Assembly (NCBI RefSeq): GCF_900103405.1
Contig: NZ_FNHX01000002.1
Coordinates: 252,496 to 316,495 of the forward strand
Length of the DNA: 64,000 bases
Reading direction: 5' to 3'
DNA from: Polaromonas sp. JS666
GTDB taxonomy: Bacteria > Pseudomonadota > Gammaproteobacteria > Burkholderiales > Burkholderiaceae_C
Below the pieces are notes generated by a model. It saw only the letters and a program-made list of their open reading frames with translations. It was not told the DNA's origin and did no database searches. Shown piece after piece: positions 35,801 through 43,219 of the stretch; the stretch's first letter is position 1; each line of letters opens with the position of its first letter. Both the position numbers and the translations under genes were made by a program.

Positions 35801-36702
35801 GAGATCCGCACCTGCGTGGCCGGCGCCTGCTCAAACGCCACTTTGGCGTCGGCATGCAGCACGGCACTTTGCAGTTTGTAGGGCAGGCTCGCCGGCCAGT
35901 AGGCCAGATAGGGGTTCAGGTCAAAACCGCGCAGCGTGAAGGTGGCGTCGGTTTTATGGGTCTGGGCAAAAGGTGTGCCTTCGGCGGCGGTGTCAAAGCT
36001 GCTGCCGTTGAGCTTGAAAGCCAGGTGCGGGGAGGTTTTGATCTCTCGCTGGGACTTGAGGTTGCTCAGGAAGGGCACGGAGAGGTTCAGCTCCCTCAGC
36101 TCGTGGGTCTTGCCGGCGGACTGGTCGGCAAAGTCCAGGCGCCCGCCGCTCACCACGATGTTGTAGACCGCAAAGCGCGGCGGATCGCCGGCCGGCGGGT
36201 CCGCCGGGGTCTTCAGGCGCTCCAGGATGTCGTCGATGTCGTAGCGGCCTTCGCCTTGGTGGGCCAGAAAGGCCACGGGTTCATCGACCTGCACGGCGTC
36301 GGCCACCGGCGCCAGCCGCAGCAGGGATTCCAGTTCCGCATCTATATATATGCGCTTGATGGCCAGTTGGGGGGCCGCCTGGGGAGCGCCGGCGGCCCCG
36401 GCCTTGGCGATGGCCAGGTCGCGCAGCGTGAGTTCCAGCGACCAGGGCTTGAAGTCGACCGCGCCCACGGTGACTTGCCGGCCCAGTTTTTCAGAGGCGA
36501 TTTTTTCGAGTTGCGATTTCAGGATGGACGGCACGGCCGCATAGGCCAGCGCCCAGACCAGCAGCAGCACGCCCAATGCCCAGGCGGCGCGGCGCCGCCA
36601 TATGGGCGAGCGGGCCACGTCGGCGGCCCGTGCCGGCAGGGTTTTTGCGGTGTTTCGCCATTCGATGTCGCGCCATTTATTCTTCAGATCATTGATTGCC
36701 AT
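32806..36702 (-). CDS. AsmA-like DUF748 envelope protein, 1298 aa
   Basis: This very large protein has one N-terminal membrane anchor (about 39-60) and a long periplasmic body of repeating beta-strand pattern, typical of AsmA/DUF748 proteins thought to bridge the envelope and handle lipids. A C-terminal region (about 1130-1240) with a GFAPGSAELRPEAKAGLDKVAKAL segment resembles an OmpA-type peptidoglycan-binding fold. Ala/Pro-rich spacers occur near 370 and 895. It is preceded by the 745-bp gene-free region and followed by a terminator. The lipid-transfer role comes from family knowledge only. Confidence 0.88.
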   Translation of the reverse strand: MAINDLKNKWRDIEWRNTAKTLPARAADVARSPIWRRRAAWALGVLLLVWALAYAAVPSILKSQLEKIASEKLGRQVTVGAVDFKPWSLELTLRDLAIAKAGAAGAPQAAPQLAIKRIYIDAELESLLRLAPVADAVQVDEPVAFLAHQGEGRYDIDDILERLKTPADPPAGDPPRFAVYNIVVSGGRLDFADQSAGKTHELRELNLSVPFLSNLKSQREIKTSPHLAFKLNGSSFDTAAEGTPFAQTHKTDATFTLRGFDLNPYLAYWPASLPYKLQSAVLHADAKVAFEQAPATQVRISGTVTAEKVRVQASGQAPAARPDMLAFERLQVYMADVRPLEQFVKLASVELSAPALSVVRDRSGRLNLLPPAATPATKSEASTPDGAKPTAPVKAAATTPWKVQVARVAVRAGSVNWLDETLASPADIRLTGLALNATAIAMPFSAGAPLQFDGSVGLEPPPALVPPPVKAGAKAGAKPAAPQTPVTPALLTFQGSATDQAAQLTAKLAAWPLGMAAKYVGQFLLPALGGQLDAELGVNWQAASGDKPQVLHLSAPQLALSEVQLAQGKVSLVSVKRVDLAQVDIDVAGQNFKAAKLLLTQPKALVERGSDKRWMYERWMVNPGAARPAPPPTDAATRAGAPSWAVAINDVQLEGGAMSFSDKAGAKPVAFEVTAAKAQLGGLLLDDRPASRAQAAKPMPLTASLRLASGRFEPGKVDFNGSLGLAPLQAQGRLLVDRLPVQAFEPYVADILNIELLRADASFKGRVAYRQTPGGPQAQVTGDVSLEELRANTLAPSEDLLAWKALNLRGFHVALEPAKATRVEVKETVLTDFFARVIVMPDGRINLQDLVKSGEPAGAAETTAAAAAAASAPAAPPKTAVVDAKSAQAAAGPPPIVSFGPISLINGKVLFSDRFVKPNYSADLSDLTGKLSAFSSVAPAPAGGAAAAPNMADLELRGRAEGTASLEILGKLNPLAKPLALDIKGKVRDLELPPLSPYSVKYSGYGINRGKLSVDVSYLVQPDGKLTATNKVILNQLSFGEKVPGSTASLPVKLAVALLADRNGVIDIDLPISGSLNDPQFSLGPIIVKVIVNVIVKAITAPFSLLANAFGGGGEELSTVGFAPGSAELRPEAKAGLDKVAKALADRPSLQLTVVGTSSVEAEREGFKRERLDALVRAEKRRITVKEGGTTSAAVSISPAEYPELLKEVYKRADMPKPRNLIGLAKDLPVPEMEKLLLADIKVNDDAMRELAVQRGVAVKDYLASRDLPPERLFLGAAKAVPPEAKWTPRAELNLAMP

Positions 36703-36765
36703 AGGCGTCGAGTTTTTAACGCTGGCGCCAATCGGTCAATGACTTATTTGAAAAAGACGGTCACC

Positions 36766-36803
36766 CAAAAGAAAAACCCCGGGCAGCTGAGCCGACCGGG
36801 GTT
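36766..36803 (-). terminator. Strong minus-strand terminator upstream of the DUF748 gene
   Basis: Minus-strand AACCCCGG ... CCGGGGTT (13-nt loop) is followed by TTTTTCTTTT. It lies upstream of the DUF748 start, so it must end some other minus-strand transcript or a leader. Confidence 0.8.
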
Positions 36804-37164
36804 GACGGCGGGCGTTTATGCTCATGCCGTCGGGTTTCGCAAAGGAGAGATGAATCGTCCCCAGTGCGATGAAAGCAAGTGATTGCTTCCAGTTTTTCCG
36901 GGGTTGGTTACCCGGTTGGATGCCCAAATGAATCAGGCAACTGCAGGTTAAACCTCCCGCACCGTGCAGGCAAGACCATCTTTTCAATCACCGGGACCGG
37001 AGTGATTGCCGCAGCCTTCGGACACCCGCCGGCATCCCGAAATCGCCCCAACCGTCCCACATGGAGCATCGGAAACCGCCTACAGCCGGACCCGCGATCC
37101 GCTGATCCGGTATTTTTCACGTCGAATCTAACTTAGAGCTTGGTCTCAAAAAGGGGCCGTAACT

Positions 37165-37206
37165 ACCTTGATTCAGGCGGGTTCTGCCCAGAATCAAGGT
37201 TTTTAT
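37165..37206 (+). terminator. Strong plus-strand terminator before the transglycosylase promoter
   Basis: ACCTTGATTC (37165-37174) pairs perfectly with GAATCAAGGT (37191-37200), with a small inner stem in the loop, followed by TTTTATTT. No plus-strand protein gene precedes it within 460 bp. Confidence 0.85.
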
Positions 37207-37241
37207 TTGCTTATTCAATATAAAGAAACGATTTGTTATTA

Positions 37242-37271
37242 TTGACAGGTTATTTAACGACCCCATAGAAT
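37242..37271 (+). promoter_or_regulatory. Sigma-70 promoter of the lytic transglycosylase gene
   Basis: A perfect -35 TTGACA (37242-37247) and a good -10 TAGAAT (37266-37271) are spaced 18 bp apart. An AT-rich stretch upstream (37200-37240) may act as an UP element. Transcription would start about 37278, giving a leader of about 170 nt. Confidence 0.8.
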
Positions 37272-37447
37272 CCCGCCAGTCCCACAGAAACCTAGGGACA
37301 ACCCGAATCTCCGCTGCCCCCCTTCACCAAAGAAGCCGGCAACGTCAAACAGGGGTCAACACCCCACAAGGCATGCCTTGGTTTGATGGCGACCCAATCA
37401 AAGCCTGCTTGGCCCCCAAAGGGCCTGCAAGCGTAGAAAGGAGTGCT

Positions 37448-38326
37448 ATGACAGCGCTAGGACAATTCGGCCTTGAGGCGCACTTGAAAAGTGTACGCAG
37501 CAGTGTTTTAACCATTGCTGATGACATCGCCCAGGGCTTTTTCGAGATCACCCACAACAGCTTTGCCCTTCTGGGCCTGGCGGTCGTGTTCGCGGTGATC
37601 ACACTGACGGCCCGGCCCGACTTGCGTCAGGCCGGTGAATTCAAGCTCATGACCTGGCTGCAGCAGCGCCAGGAGGCGGCCATCGGCTTTACCGAGCCGG
37701 CCGCCATCGAGCGCGCCACGGCGTCCAACCCCAAGGACCTGCCGGCCCAGCAGGCGGCAGTGGCCTACTGGCTCAGCAAGAAATACGGCGTGGCGCCGGA
37801 GCCCCTGAGCGTGCTGGTGGCCGAAGCCTTCGACATCGGCCAGAAGGCCAAGCTCGACCCGACCCTGATCCTGGCCATCATGGCCATCGAGTCTGGCTTC
37901 AACCCCTTCGCGCAAAGCCCGGTGGGCGCCCAGGGTCTGATGCAGGTCATGACCAAGGTGCACCACGACAAATACGACAACTTCGGCGGCAAGCTGGCGG
38001 CCTTCGACCCGGTGACCAACCTGCGCGTCGGCGTCAAGGTGCTGCAGGAATGCATCGCCCGGGCCGGCTCCATCGAGGGCGGCCTCAAATACTATGTGGG
38101 CGCCGCCAACATGGAAGACGACGGCGGCTACGCCGGCAAGGTGATGGGGGAACACGCCCGCCTGCTGGCCGTGGTGGCATCGGCGTCCAAGCGCGGCAAG
38201 CCTTCGCCCTTCTTTGCCGAGCCCGGCACTTCGCGCCCGGTTCCGGCCTCCCTGCCCGGCAAGTCCGACACGCCGGCCTCGGAGGGCAAGACACCTGAAA
38301 AAGTGGCACTGCTGAACCAGTCCTGA
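37448..38326 (+). CDS. Membrane-anchored lytic transglycosylase (SLT domain)
   Basis: This is a peptidoglycan-cleaving enzyme, 292 aa. A membrane helix (about 35-55) anchors it, then a linker and an SLT domain (about 125-255) follow, with catalytic E148 in an AIESGFNPFA context and the GAQGLMQVM motif shortly after. It would cleave the glycan strand in the periplasm. A good ribosome site AAAGGAG (37437-37442) fixes the start. It has its own strong promoter and a terminator at 38371. Confidence 0.92.
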   Translation: MTALGQFGLEAHLKSVRSSVLTIADDIAQGFFEITHNSFALLGLAVVFAVITLTARPDLRQAGEFKLMTWLQQRQEAAIGFTEPAAIERATASNPKDLPAQQAAVAYWLSKKYGVAPEPLSVLVAEAFDIGQKAKLDPTLILAIMAIESGFNPFAQSPVGAQGLMQVMTKVHHDKYDNFGGKLAAFDPVTNLRVGVKVLQECIARAGSIEGGLKYYVGAANMEDDGGYAGKVMGEHARLLAVVASASKRGKPSPFFAEPGTSRPVPASLPGKSDTPASEGKTPEKVALLNQS

Positions 38327-38370
38327 TCCCTGCCGGCGGCGCGGCCCGAGGGCCCGCCCGCTTGCACCGC

Positions 38371-38403
38371 AAAGCCGGGCCGCCGCCAGCGCCCGGCTTT
38401 TTG
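38371..38403 (+). terminator. Terminator after the lytic transglycosylase gene
   Basis: AAAGCCGGGC (38371-38380) pairs with GCCCGGCTTT (38391-38400), followed by TT, giving a stable hairpin with a T-run 45 bp after the stop. Confidence 0.85.
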
Positions 38404-38465
38404 CTTTCAGGCCATGGGAATGGGACGATGCGCCGCGGGGTTTTACGCGCCCTCAGTTACACTAG

Positions 38466-38594
38466 CCGGGTGCGCAACTGGCGATAGGCTCGAGGTTTTT
38501 CGCAACCATCGAAGCTGACGTGGGACACCACTGGGAAGCGCACCGCTGAAAGCCGTTGGGCCCAAGCGTTCAGCCGTTCGCCTGGGCAGCCCTT
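38466..38594 (+). promoter_or_regulatory. ZTP riboswitch (pfl motif) upstream of glyA
   Basis: The glyA leader carries the conserved blocks of the ZTP/ZMP riboswitch in the right order. AACTGGCGA (38476-38484) is the 5' core; then comes the helix CGTGGGACACCACTGGGAAGCG (about 38519-38540). After a variable stem the 3' block CGCCTGGGCA (38579-38588) follows. These match the pfl consensus (ACUGGCG, GGGAAGCG, CCGCCUGGGCA). The class senses the purine-folate intermediate ZTP, a sign of 10-formyl-THF shortage, and turns on one-carbon genes such as glyA. The gene context agrees. Covariance-model scoring was not run. Confidence 0.88.
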
Positions 38595-38638
38595 GTTTCA
38601 TTCATTGAATAGCAGGGACCACGTCTTTAAGGACTGCC

Positions 38639-39883
38639 ATGTACCACCGCGACATCCTGGTCGAACAGACCGACCCCGAAATCTTCGCCGCCATCCAGGC
38701 TGAAAACGCCCGGCAAGAGCAGCACATCGAGCTGATCGCCAGCGAAAACTACGCCTCGCCCGCCGTCATGGCCGCGCAGGGCTCGCAACTCACCAACAAA
38801 TACGCCGAAGGCTATCCCGGCCGCCGCTACTACGGCGGCTGCGAACACGTGGACGTCGCCGAGCAACTGGCCATCGACCGCATCAAGGCGATCTTCGGTG
38901 CCGAGGCCGCCAACGTGCAGGCGCATTGCGGCGCTTCGGCCAACGAGGCGGTGTTCCTGGCCTTCCTGAAACCCGGCGACACCATCATGGGCATGAGCCT
39001 GGCCGAAGGCGGCCACCTGACGCACGGCATGGCCCTGAACATGAGCGGCAAGTGGTTCAACGTCGTGTCCTACGGCCTGAACGACAAGGAAGAAATCGAC
39101 TACGACGCGATGGAACGCAAGGCCCACGAAACCAAGCCCAAGCTGATCATCGCGGGCGCCTCGGCCTACAGCCTGCGCATCGACTTCGAGCGCTTCGCCA
39201 AGGTAGCCAAGGCCGTCGGCGCCATCTTCATGGTCGACATCGCCCACTACGCCGGCCTGGTGGCCGCGGGCGTCTACCCGAACCCGGTGCCGCATGCCGA
39301 TATCGTCACCTCGACCACGCACAAAAGCCTGCGCGGCCCGCGCGGCGGCATCATCCTGATGAAGGCCGAGCATGAAAAAGCCATCAACAGCGCCATCTTC
39401 CCCGGCCTGCAGGGCGGCCCGCTGATGCATGTGATCGCGGCCAAGGCCGTGGCCTTCAAGGAAGCCATGACGCCCGAGTTCAAGGCCTACCAGCAGCAGG
39501 TCGTGAAGAACGCGCAGATCGTCGCCGACACCCTGACGCAGCGCGGCCTGCGCATCGTCAGCGGCCGCACCGAAAGCCACGTGATGCTGGTCGACCTGCG
39601 CGCCAAAGGCATTACCGGCAAGGAAGCCGAAGCCGTGCTGGGCAGCGCCCACATGACGATCAACAAGAACGCCATCCCGAACGACCCGGAAAAACCCATG
39701 GTCACCAGCGGTGTGCGCATCGGCACCCCGGCCATGACCACCCGCGGCTTCAAGGACGAGGAAGCCCGCGCCACCGCCAACCTGATTGCCGACGTGCTCG
39801 ACAATCCGCGCGACGCGGCCACCCTGGAAACGGTACGCGCCAAGGTCCACGCCTTGACCAGCCGCTTCCCGGTTTACCGTTAA
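38639..39883 (+). CDS. glyA: Serine hydroxymethyltransferase
   Basis: This PLP enzyme interconverts serine and glycine with tetrahydrofolate, the main source of one-carbon units. The 414-aa protein has the active-site lysine K229 in a [12 protein letters not shown] context, the same number as in E. coli GlyA. A ribosome site AAGGA (about 38629) precedes the ATG. The upstream ZTP riboswitch links expression to folate one-carbon status. nrdR follows 99 bp downstream, a widely conserved order. Confidence 0.97.
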   Translation: MYHRDILVEQTDPEIFAAIQAENARQEQHIELIASENYASPAVMAAQGSQLTNKYAEGYPGRRYYGGCEHVDVAEQLAIDRIKAIFGAEAANVQAHCGASANEAVFLAFLKPGDTIMGMSLAEGGHLTHGMALNMSGKWFNVVSYGLNDKEEIDYDAMERKAHETKPKLIIAGASAYSLRIDFERFAKVAKAVGAIFMVDIAHYAGLVAAGVYPNPVPHADIVTSTTHKSLRGPRGGIILMKAEHEKAINSAIFPGLQGGPLMHVIAAKAVAFKEAMTPEFKAYQQQVVKNAQIVADTLTQRGLRIVSGRTESHVMLVDLRAKGITGKEAEAVLGSAHMTINKNAIPNDPEKPMVTSGVRIGTPAMTTRGFKDEEARATANLIADVLDNPRDAATLETVRAKVHALTSRFPVYR

Positions 39884-39982
39884 CCATGGCGGACGGCTTG
39901 GGGCCCCCTGTTTTCCATCGTGCCCCTGCCGTCCTCAATGGGCTAAAGACCGATTGATGTTTTTAAATTCAGGTCAACACCC

Positions 39983-40432
39983 ATGAAATGCCCTTTCTGC
40001 GGCCATCTCGAAACCCAGGTTGTCGAAACCAGGGTGGCCGAGGATGCCGACTTCATACGCCGCCGCCGCCAGTGCGGCGCCTGCGAGAAACGCTTCACCA
40101 CCTACGAGCGGCCCGACGTCACCTTCCCGTCCATCGTCAAGAAGGACGGCCGGCGCATCGAGTACAAGCGCAGCAAGATCCTGGGCTCCATGAACCTGGC
40201 GCTGCGCAAGCGCCCGGTCAGCACCGAGCAGATCGACTCGGCCATCGAGCGTATAGAAGAAAAGCTGCTGAGCCTGGGTGTGCGCGAGGTCGCCTCCAAC
40301 CGGCTTGGCGAGCTGGTGATGCGCGAGCTCAAGAAGCTCGACAAAGTGGCCTACGTGCGTTTTGCCAGCGTGTACCGCAGCTTTGAGGACATCGACGAGT
40401 TCAAGACCCTGGTCGACGAAGTCAGGCGCTAG
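39983..40432 (+). CDS. nrdR: Transcriptional repressor NrdR
   Basis: This is the ATP/dATP-sensing repressor of ribonucleotide reductase genes, 149 aa. An N-terminal zinc ribbon uses C3, C6, C31 and C34, and an ATP-cone domain spans about 50-140 with the [15 protein letters not shown] start. The glyA-nrdR pair is common in betaproteobacteria. It is followed by a 151-bp gap before the pilin operon. Confidence 0.96.
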   Translation: MKCPFCGHLETQVVETRVAEDADFIRRRRQCGACEKRFTTYERPDVTFPSIVKKDGRRIEYKRSKILGSMNLALRKRPVSTEQIDSAIERIEEKLLSLGVREVASNRLGELVMRELKKLDKVAYVRFASVYRSFEDIDEFKTLVDEVRR

Positions 40433-40583
40433 GGGCCCGGGCGGCGCCGACCGTTTGTCACGCAAAGCTGACCGGGCGTCGAATACAGGAGGCGGGAGCG
40501 CCGGCGCATGCTCACAATTGCGCATGTTCGAAAATCTATCGATCGCCGGCCGAGCCACTTCCCGTCCCCAACCGCCCTGGCGG

Positions 40584-41171
40584 ATGAGACGAGCCCAGCG
40601 CGGCTTCACCCTGATTGAAATCCTGGTTGTCGTCGCCATCATCGGCATTCTGGCAACGCTTGCGGCGCCTTCTTTCCTGGGCCTGCTCGCCAACTCGTCC
40701 GTCACCCGGGCCACCAACGGGTTTATCTCGGATACGCGCTACGCCCGCGGTGAAGCCATGCGGCGCGGAAAGAGCGTGACCATTTGCAGGACCGCCAACT
40801 CGACCGCGGCGAGCCCCGTATGCTCCACCGGAAATGGCGCGACCGTCGGCGGCTGGATGCAGGGATGGGTAGTCTTCCTTGACAGCAACAGCAACGGCAG
40901 CTTCGACGCCGCGACCGACATCGTGCTGCGCGCCCAGGAGCCCATGGCCGGCATCAGCGACTTTTTCGCCGTGGGCGTCTCCACTCCCACGGCCGTCAGC
41001 ACCGGGAACGGCATCATTTATGACGCCACGGGCCGCGCCATCGGCCAGTCAGGCCGGTGGCTGGTCCACGCCTCAGGCTCATTTGCCACCAACGCTTACT
41101 ACACCCGCACCCTGTGCATGAACTCAGTGGGCCGGGTCAAGGTCCAGACGGGGGATGTCGCATGCTCGTAG
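40584..41171 (+). CDS. fimT: Type IV pilus minor pseudopilin FimT (GspH domain)
   Basis: This minor pilin-like protein has a short prepilin leader: MRRAQRG cleaved before F8, with E at mature position 5 and a hydrophobic helix. The 195-aa protein includes a GspH/FimT C-terminal domain. The ATG at 40584 gives a standard 7-residue leader; one at 40524 would give a longer leader. It is the first gene of the fimT-pilV-pilW-pilX-pilY1-pilE operon. FimT-type proteins are linked to pilus priming and, in natural competence, DNA uptake. Confidence 0.88.
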   Translation: MRRAQRGFTLIEILVVVAIIGILATLAAPSFLGLLANSSVTRATNGFISDTRYARGEAMRRGKSVTICRTANSTAASPVCSTGNGATVGGWMQGWVVFLDSNSNGSFDAATDIVLRAQEPMAGISDFFAVGVSTPTAVSTGNGIIYDATGRAIGQSGRWLVHASGSFATNAYYTRTLCMNSVGRVKVQTGDVACS

Positions 41172-41743
41172 GATTCACCAGAAAACCCGCTCCTTCGCGC
41201 AAGGGGCAACGAGGCTCGTCGCTGCTGGAAGTGCTCATTTCCATACTGCTCATGTCCTTCGGCATGCTGGCGCTCGCCGGCATGCAGGCCTACTCGGTCG
41301 CGGCGCAAAAGAACGCGGCCAACCGCGCCATCGCAAGCGCCCTGGCCACGGAACTGGCGGAAGTGATCAGGCTCAACCCGACCGGTCTTTCCGGCGGCAA
41401 TTACGACGTGGCGATGATGACCACGGGTAACCCCCCGGCCCTCGCGCCCTGCGCCTTTCCCAATTGCACCACCCCCGCGCTGCTGGCTGCCGCGGACCTC
41501 ACGGCCTTCCAGAGCCGGGTTCGCGCGCTGCTGCCCCAGGGCGGGGTCGAAGTCACCCGTCCCGGCGCCAGCGCAACCCAGGCCAACATCTGGATCGTCT
41601 GGGAAGAAGCCGGCGTGCTGGACAACACCCGAAAGGTCGCCGGTGTCGACCAGTCCGCCGAATTGACGTCCGACAACTGCTCGGCCACCGCAAAGGCCCT
41701 GGCCACCCTGCCGCGCTGCTTTTACATGAAGGTGCAGTTATGA
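41162..41743 (+). CDS. pilV: Type IV pilus minor pilin PilV
   Basis: This 193-aa minor pilin has an 18-residue leader ending QRG before S19 and E at mature +5 (E23), followed by a hydrophobic helix. The mature protein has paired cysteines typical of the family. Its start overlaps the fimT stop and its stop overlaps the pilW start (ATGA), so translation is coupled. It helps start assembly with PilW, PilX and PilY1. Confidence 0.9.
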   Translation: MLVGFTRKPAPSRKGQRGSSLLEVLISILLMSFGMLALAGMQAYSVAAQKNAANRAIASALATELAEVIRLNPTGLSGGNYDVAMMTTGNPPALAPCAFPNCTTPALLAAADLTAFQSRVRALLPQGGVEVTRPGASATQANIWIVWEEAGVLDNTRKVAGVDQSAELTSDNCSATAKALATLPRCFYMKVQL

Positions 41744-42684
41744 CTTCATTCGCAAAAACCCGCCCGCGGCAGCGTCTTCGCATGCCGGCGGCAAGATTCG
41801 CGGGAAGGCGGCAGTCTTCTGGCTTTACCCTGATCGAGCTGCTGATCTCCATGGTGTTGGGCATGGTGATCATAGGCGCCCTGGTTGTCATGTACCTCTC
41901 CGGCAGCACGGCCACGCGCAACGCGCAGGCCCAGGGCCAGATGAACGAGGACGCGCAGATGGCGCTCGGCGTTTTTACCCAGGAGCTGCGCCAGGCGGGC
42001 TACAACCCCACGCGCACCGGCGGCGTCAAGAACGACCTGGGCCAGGGCGGCTGGAACCTGTACGCCTGCAACACGGGTTTCACGGACGCCACCGTCGCCA
42101 ACATAAGCGCCCTGACCTGCGCCGGGAGCGGTGGCTTCGGCCTGGCCGTGGCCTACGAGGGTGACCTCAACACCGGTAAAAACACCGCCGGCGGCCTGCC
42201 CATGGACTGCATAGGCAACGGCGTGGCGGCCGCGGGCGCGGGGGGCTACTACACCATGCAGTCGCGCATCTCCATCACCAACAACACGCTGACCTGCCGC
42301 GGAAGCGGGAACCTGGCGCAATCGCAGGTGCTGGCTGAAAACATTGAAAGCGCGACGGTGAATTTCGCGGTTGCCGAGCCCGCCGTCCCCAACAGCCAGA
42401 ACGTGCGCGGCTACCTGAGCGCCTCCGGCATCATCAACCCCACGGATGCGGCCCTGACGGCCCTGCCCATGCTGGACCGCTGGAACAAGGTGGTCGCGGC
42501 GCAGGTCTGCGTGGTGGTCAGGAGCGAGGACGCCGTGCTGAGGGATCTGGGCACCTCCGCCGTCAAGCCAAGCTATCAAAACTGCGCGGGCGCCGATGTC
42601 GACATCACCGACGGCAGGATGCGCCGCGCCTACCGCACCACGGTGCTGCTGCGCAATCACGGAGTAGGTTATGTCAATCCCTGA
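41740..42684 (+). CDS. pilW: Type IV pilus minor pilin PilW
   Basis: This 314-aa minor pilin has a 28-residue basic leader ending SSG before F29, E33 at mature +5, and a long C-terminal domain with several cysteine pairs. It forms part of the pilus tip-priming complex. It overlaps pilV upstream by 4 bp (ATGA) and pilX downstream by 14 bp. Confidence 0.9.
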   Translation: MTSFAKTRPRQRLRMPAARFAGRRQSSGFTLIELLISMVLGMVIIGALVVMYLSGSTATRNAQAQGQMNEDAQMALGVFTQELRQAGYNPTRTGGVKNDLGQGGWNLYACNTGFTDATVANISALTCAGSGGFGLAVAYEGDLNTGKNTAGGLPMDCIGNGVAAAGAGGYYTMQSRISITNNTLTCRGSGNLAQSQVLAENIESATVNFAVAEPAVPNSQNVRGYLSASGIINPTDAALTALPMLDRWNKVVAAQVCVVVRSEDAVLRDLGTSAVKPSYQNCAGADVDITDGRMRRAYRTTVLLRNHGVGYVNP

Positions 42685-43219
42685 ACCACGCCAAACCGTA
42701 AAAATGCACGGGCAGCAGGGCGTCGTGCTGATTGTGGCGCTCATCATGCTGATGATTCTTTCGGTTCTGGCCAGCATCTCGATTCGCGGCGCCTCGTCGA
42801 CCGAACAGGTGGCCAACCAGAGCCGCCAGCAGGCGCTGGCCCGGCAAACGGCTGAAACCGCCCTGCGCTTTTGCGAGCAGCAGGTGCAGCTCTACGCCGC
42901 CAACCCGGCCACCGGCTTCGCGCCTGAGGCAGCCCCCGTCGGCGCCGGCACCAAATACGGCTGGGAAACCATGGCCAATTGGGACACCCTCGCGCCGACG
43001 GCCAACCTCAAGACGGTCGCGTTCACCTCGGCCGGCGACGCCGGAACCACCGTTTATTTCACCCGCCAGCCCGAGTGCATGGCGCAGTACCTGACCCCCG
43101 CCGACACCAAGGTTTTTGTCACGACGGCCAGAGGCTTCGGCCCTGAAGTCGGCGCGAAAGACGGGAGCGCCCCCAGGGGCACCGAGGTGTGGCTCCAATC
43201 TGTAGTAACCATGAAATGA
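42671..43219 (+). CDS. pilX: Type IV pilus minor pilin PilX
   Basis: This 182-aa PilX-like minor pilin has a leader followed by a QQGVVLIVALIMLM hydrophobic helix; E at mature +5 is replaced by another residue, as in other PilX proteins. It starts within pilW and its stop overlaps the pilY1 start codon (ATGA). It belongs to the tip complex with PilY1. Confidence 0.87.
   Translation: MSIPEPRQTVKMHGQQGVVLIVALIMLMILSVLASISIRGASSTEQVANQSRQQALARQTAETALRFCEQQVQLYAANPATGFAPEAAPVGAGTKYGWETMANWDTLAPTANLKTVAFTSAGDAGTTVYFTRQPECMAQYLTPADTKVFVTTARGFGPEVGAKDGSAPRGTEVWLQSVVTMK

Larger units (their letters stand above)
36703..37241. other. Gene-free region with possible non-coding RNAs
   Basis: No convincing protein gene lies here. 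Short frames at 36736-36987 (minus) and 36879-37136 (plus) have poor composition and no ribosome sites. Two strong terminators point outward: one on the minus strand at 36766-36803 and one on the plus strand at 37165-37206. Additional hairpins lie between: GACGGC/GCCGTC (36804-36831), AAGCAA-TCAC-TTGCTT on the minus strand (near 36880) and AATCAC/GTGATT (near 36996). This suggests one or two small RNAs. No known RNA family was recognised. Confidence 0.45.

Noticed and set aside
34267..36882. 871-aa plus-strand frame opposite the DUF748 gene
   Set aside because: The minus strand encodes an AsmA-like protein with anchor and periplasmic domains; the plus frame is Gly/Arg/His-rich shadow.
36736..36987. 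83-aa minus-strand frame in the gene-free region
   Set aside because: It reads through a strong terminator hairpin at 36766-36803, so it is unlikely to be translated.
36879..37136. 85-aa plus-strand frame in the gene-free region
   Set aside because: It has no ribosome site or family resemblance, and overlaps another weak frame on the opposite strand.
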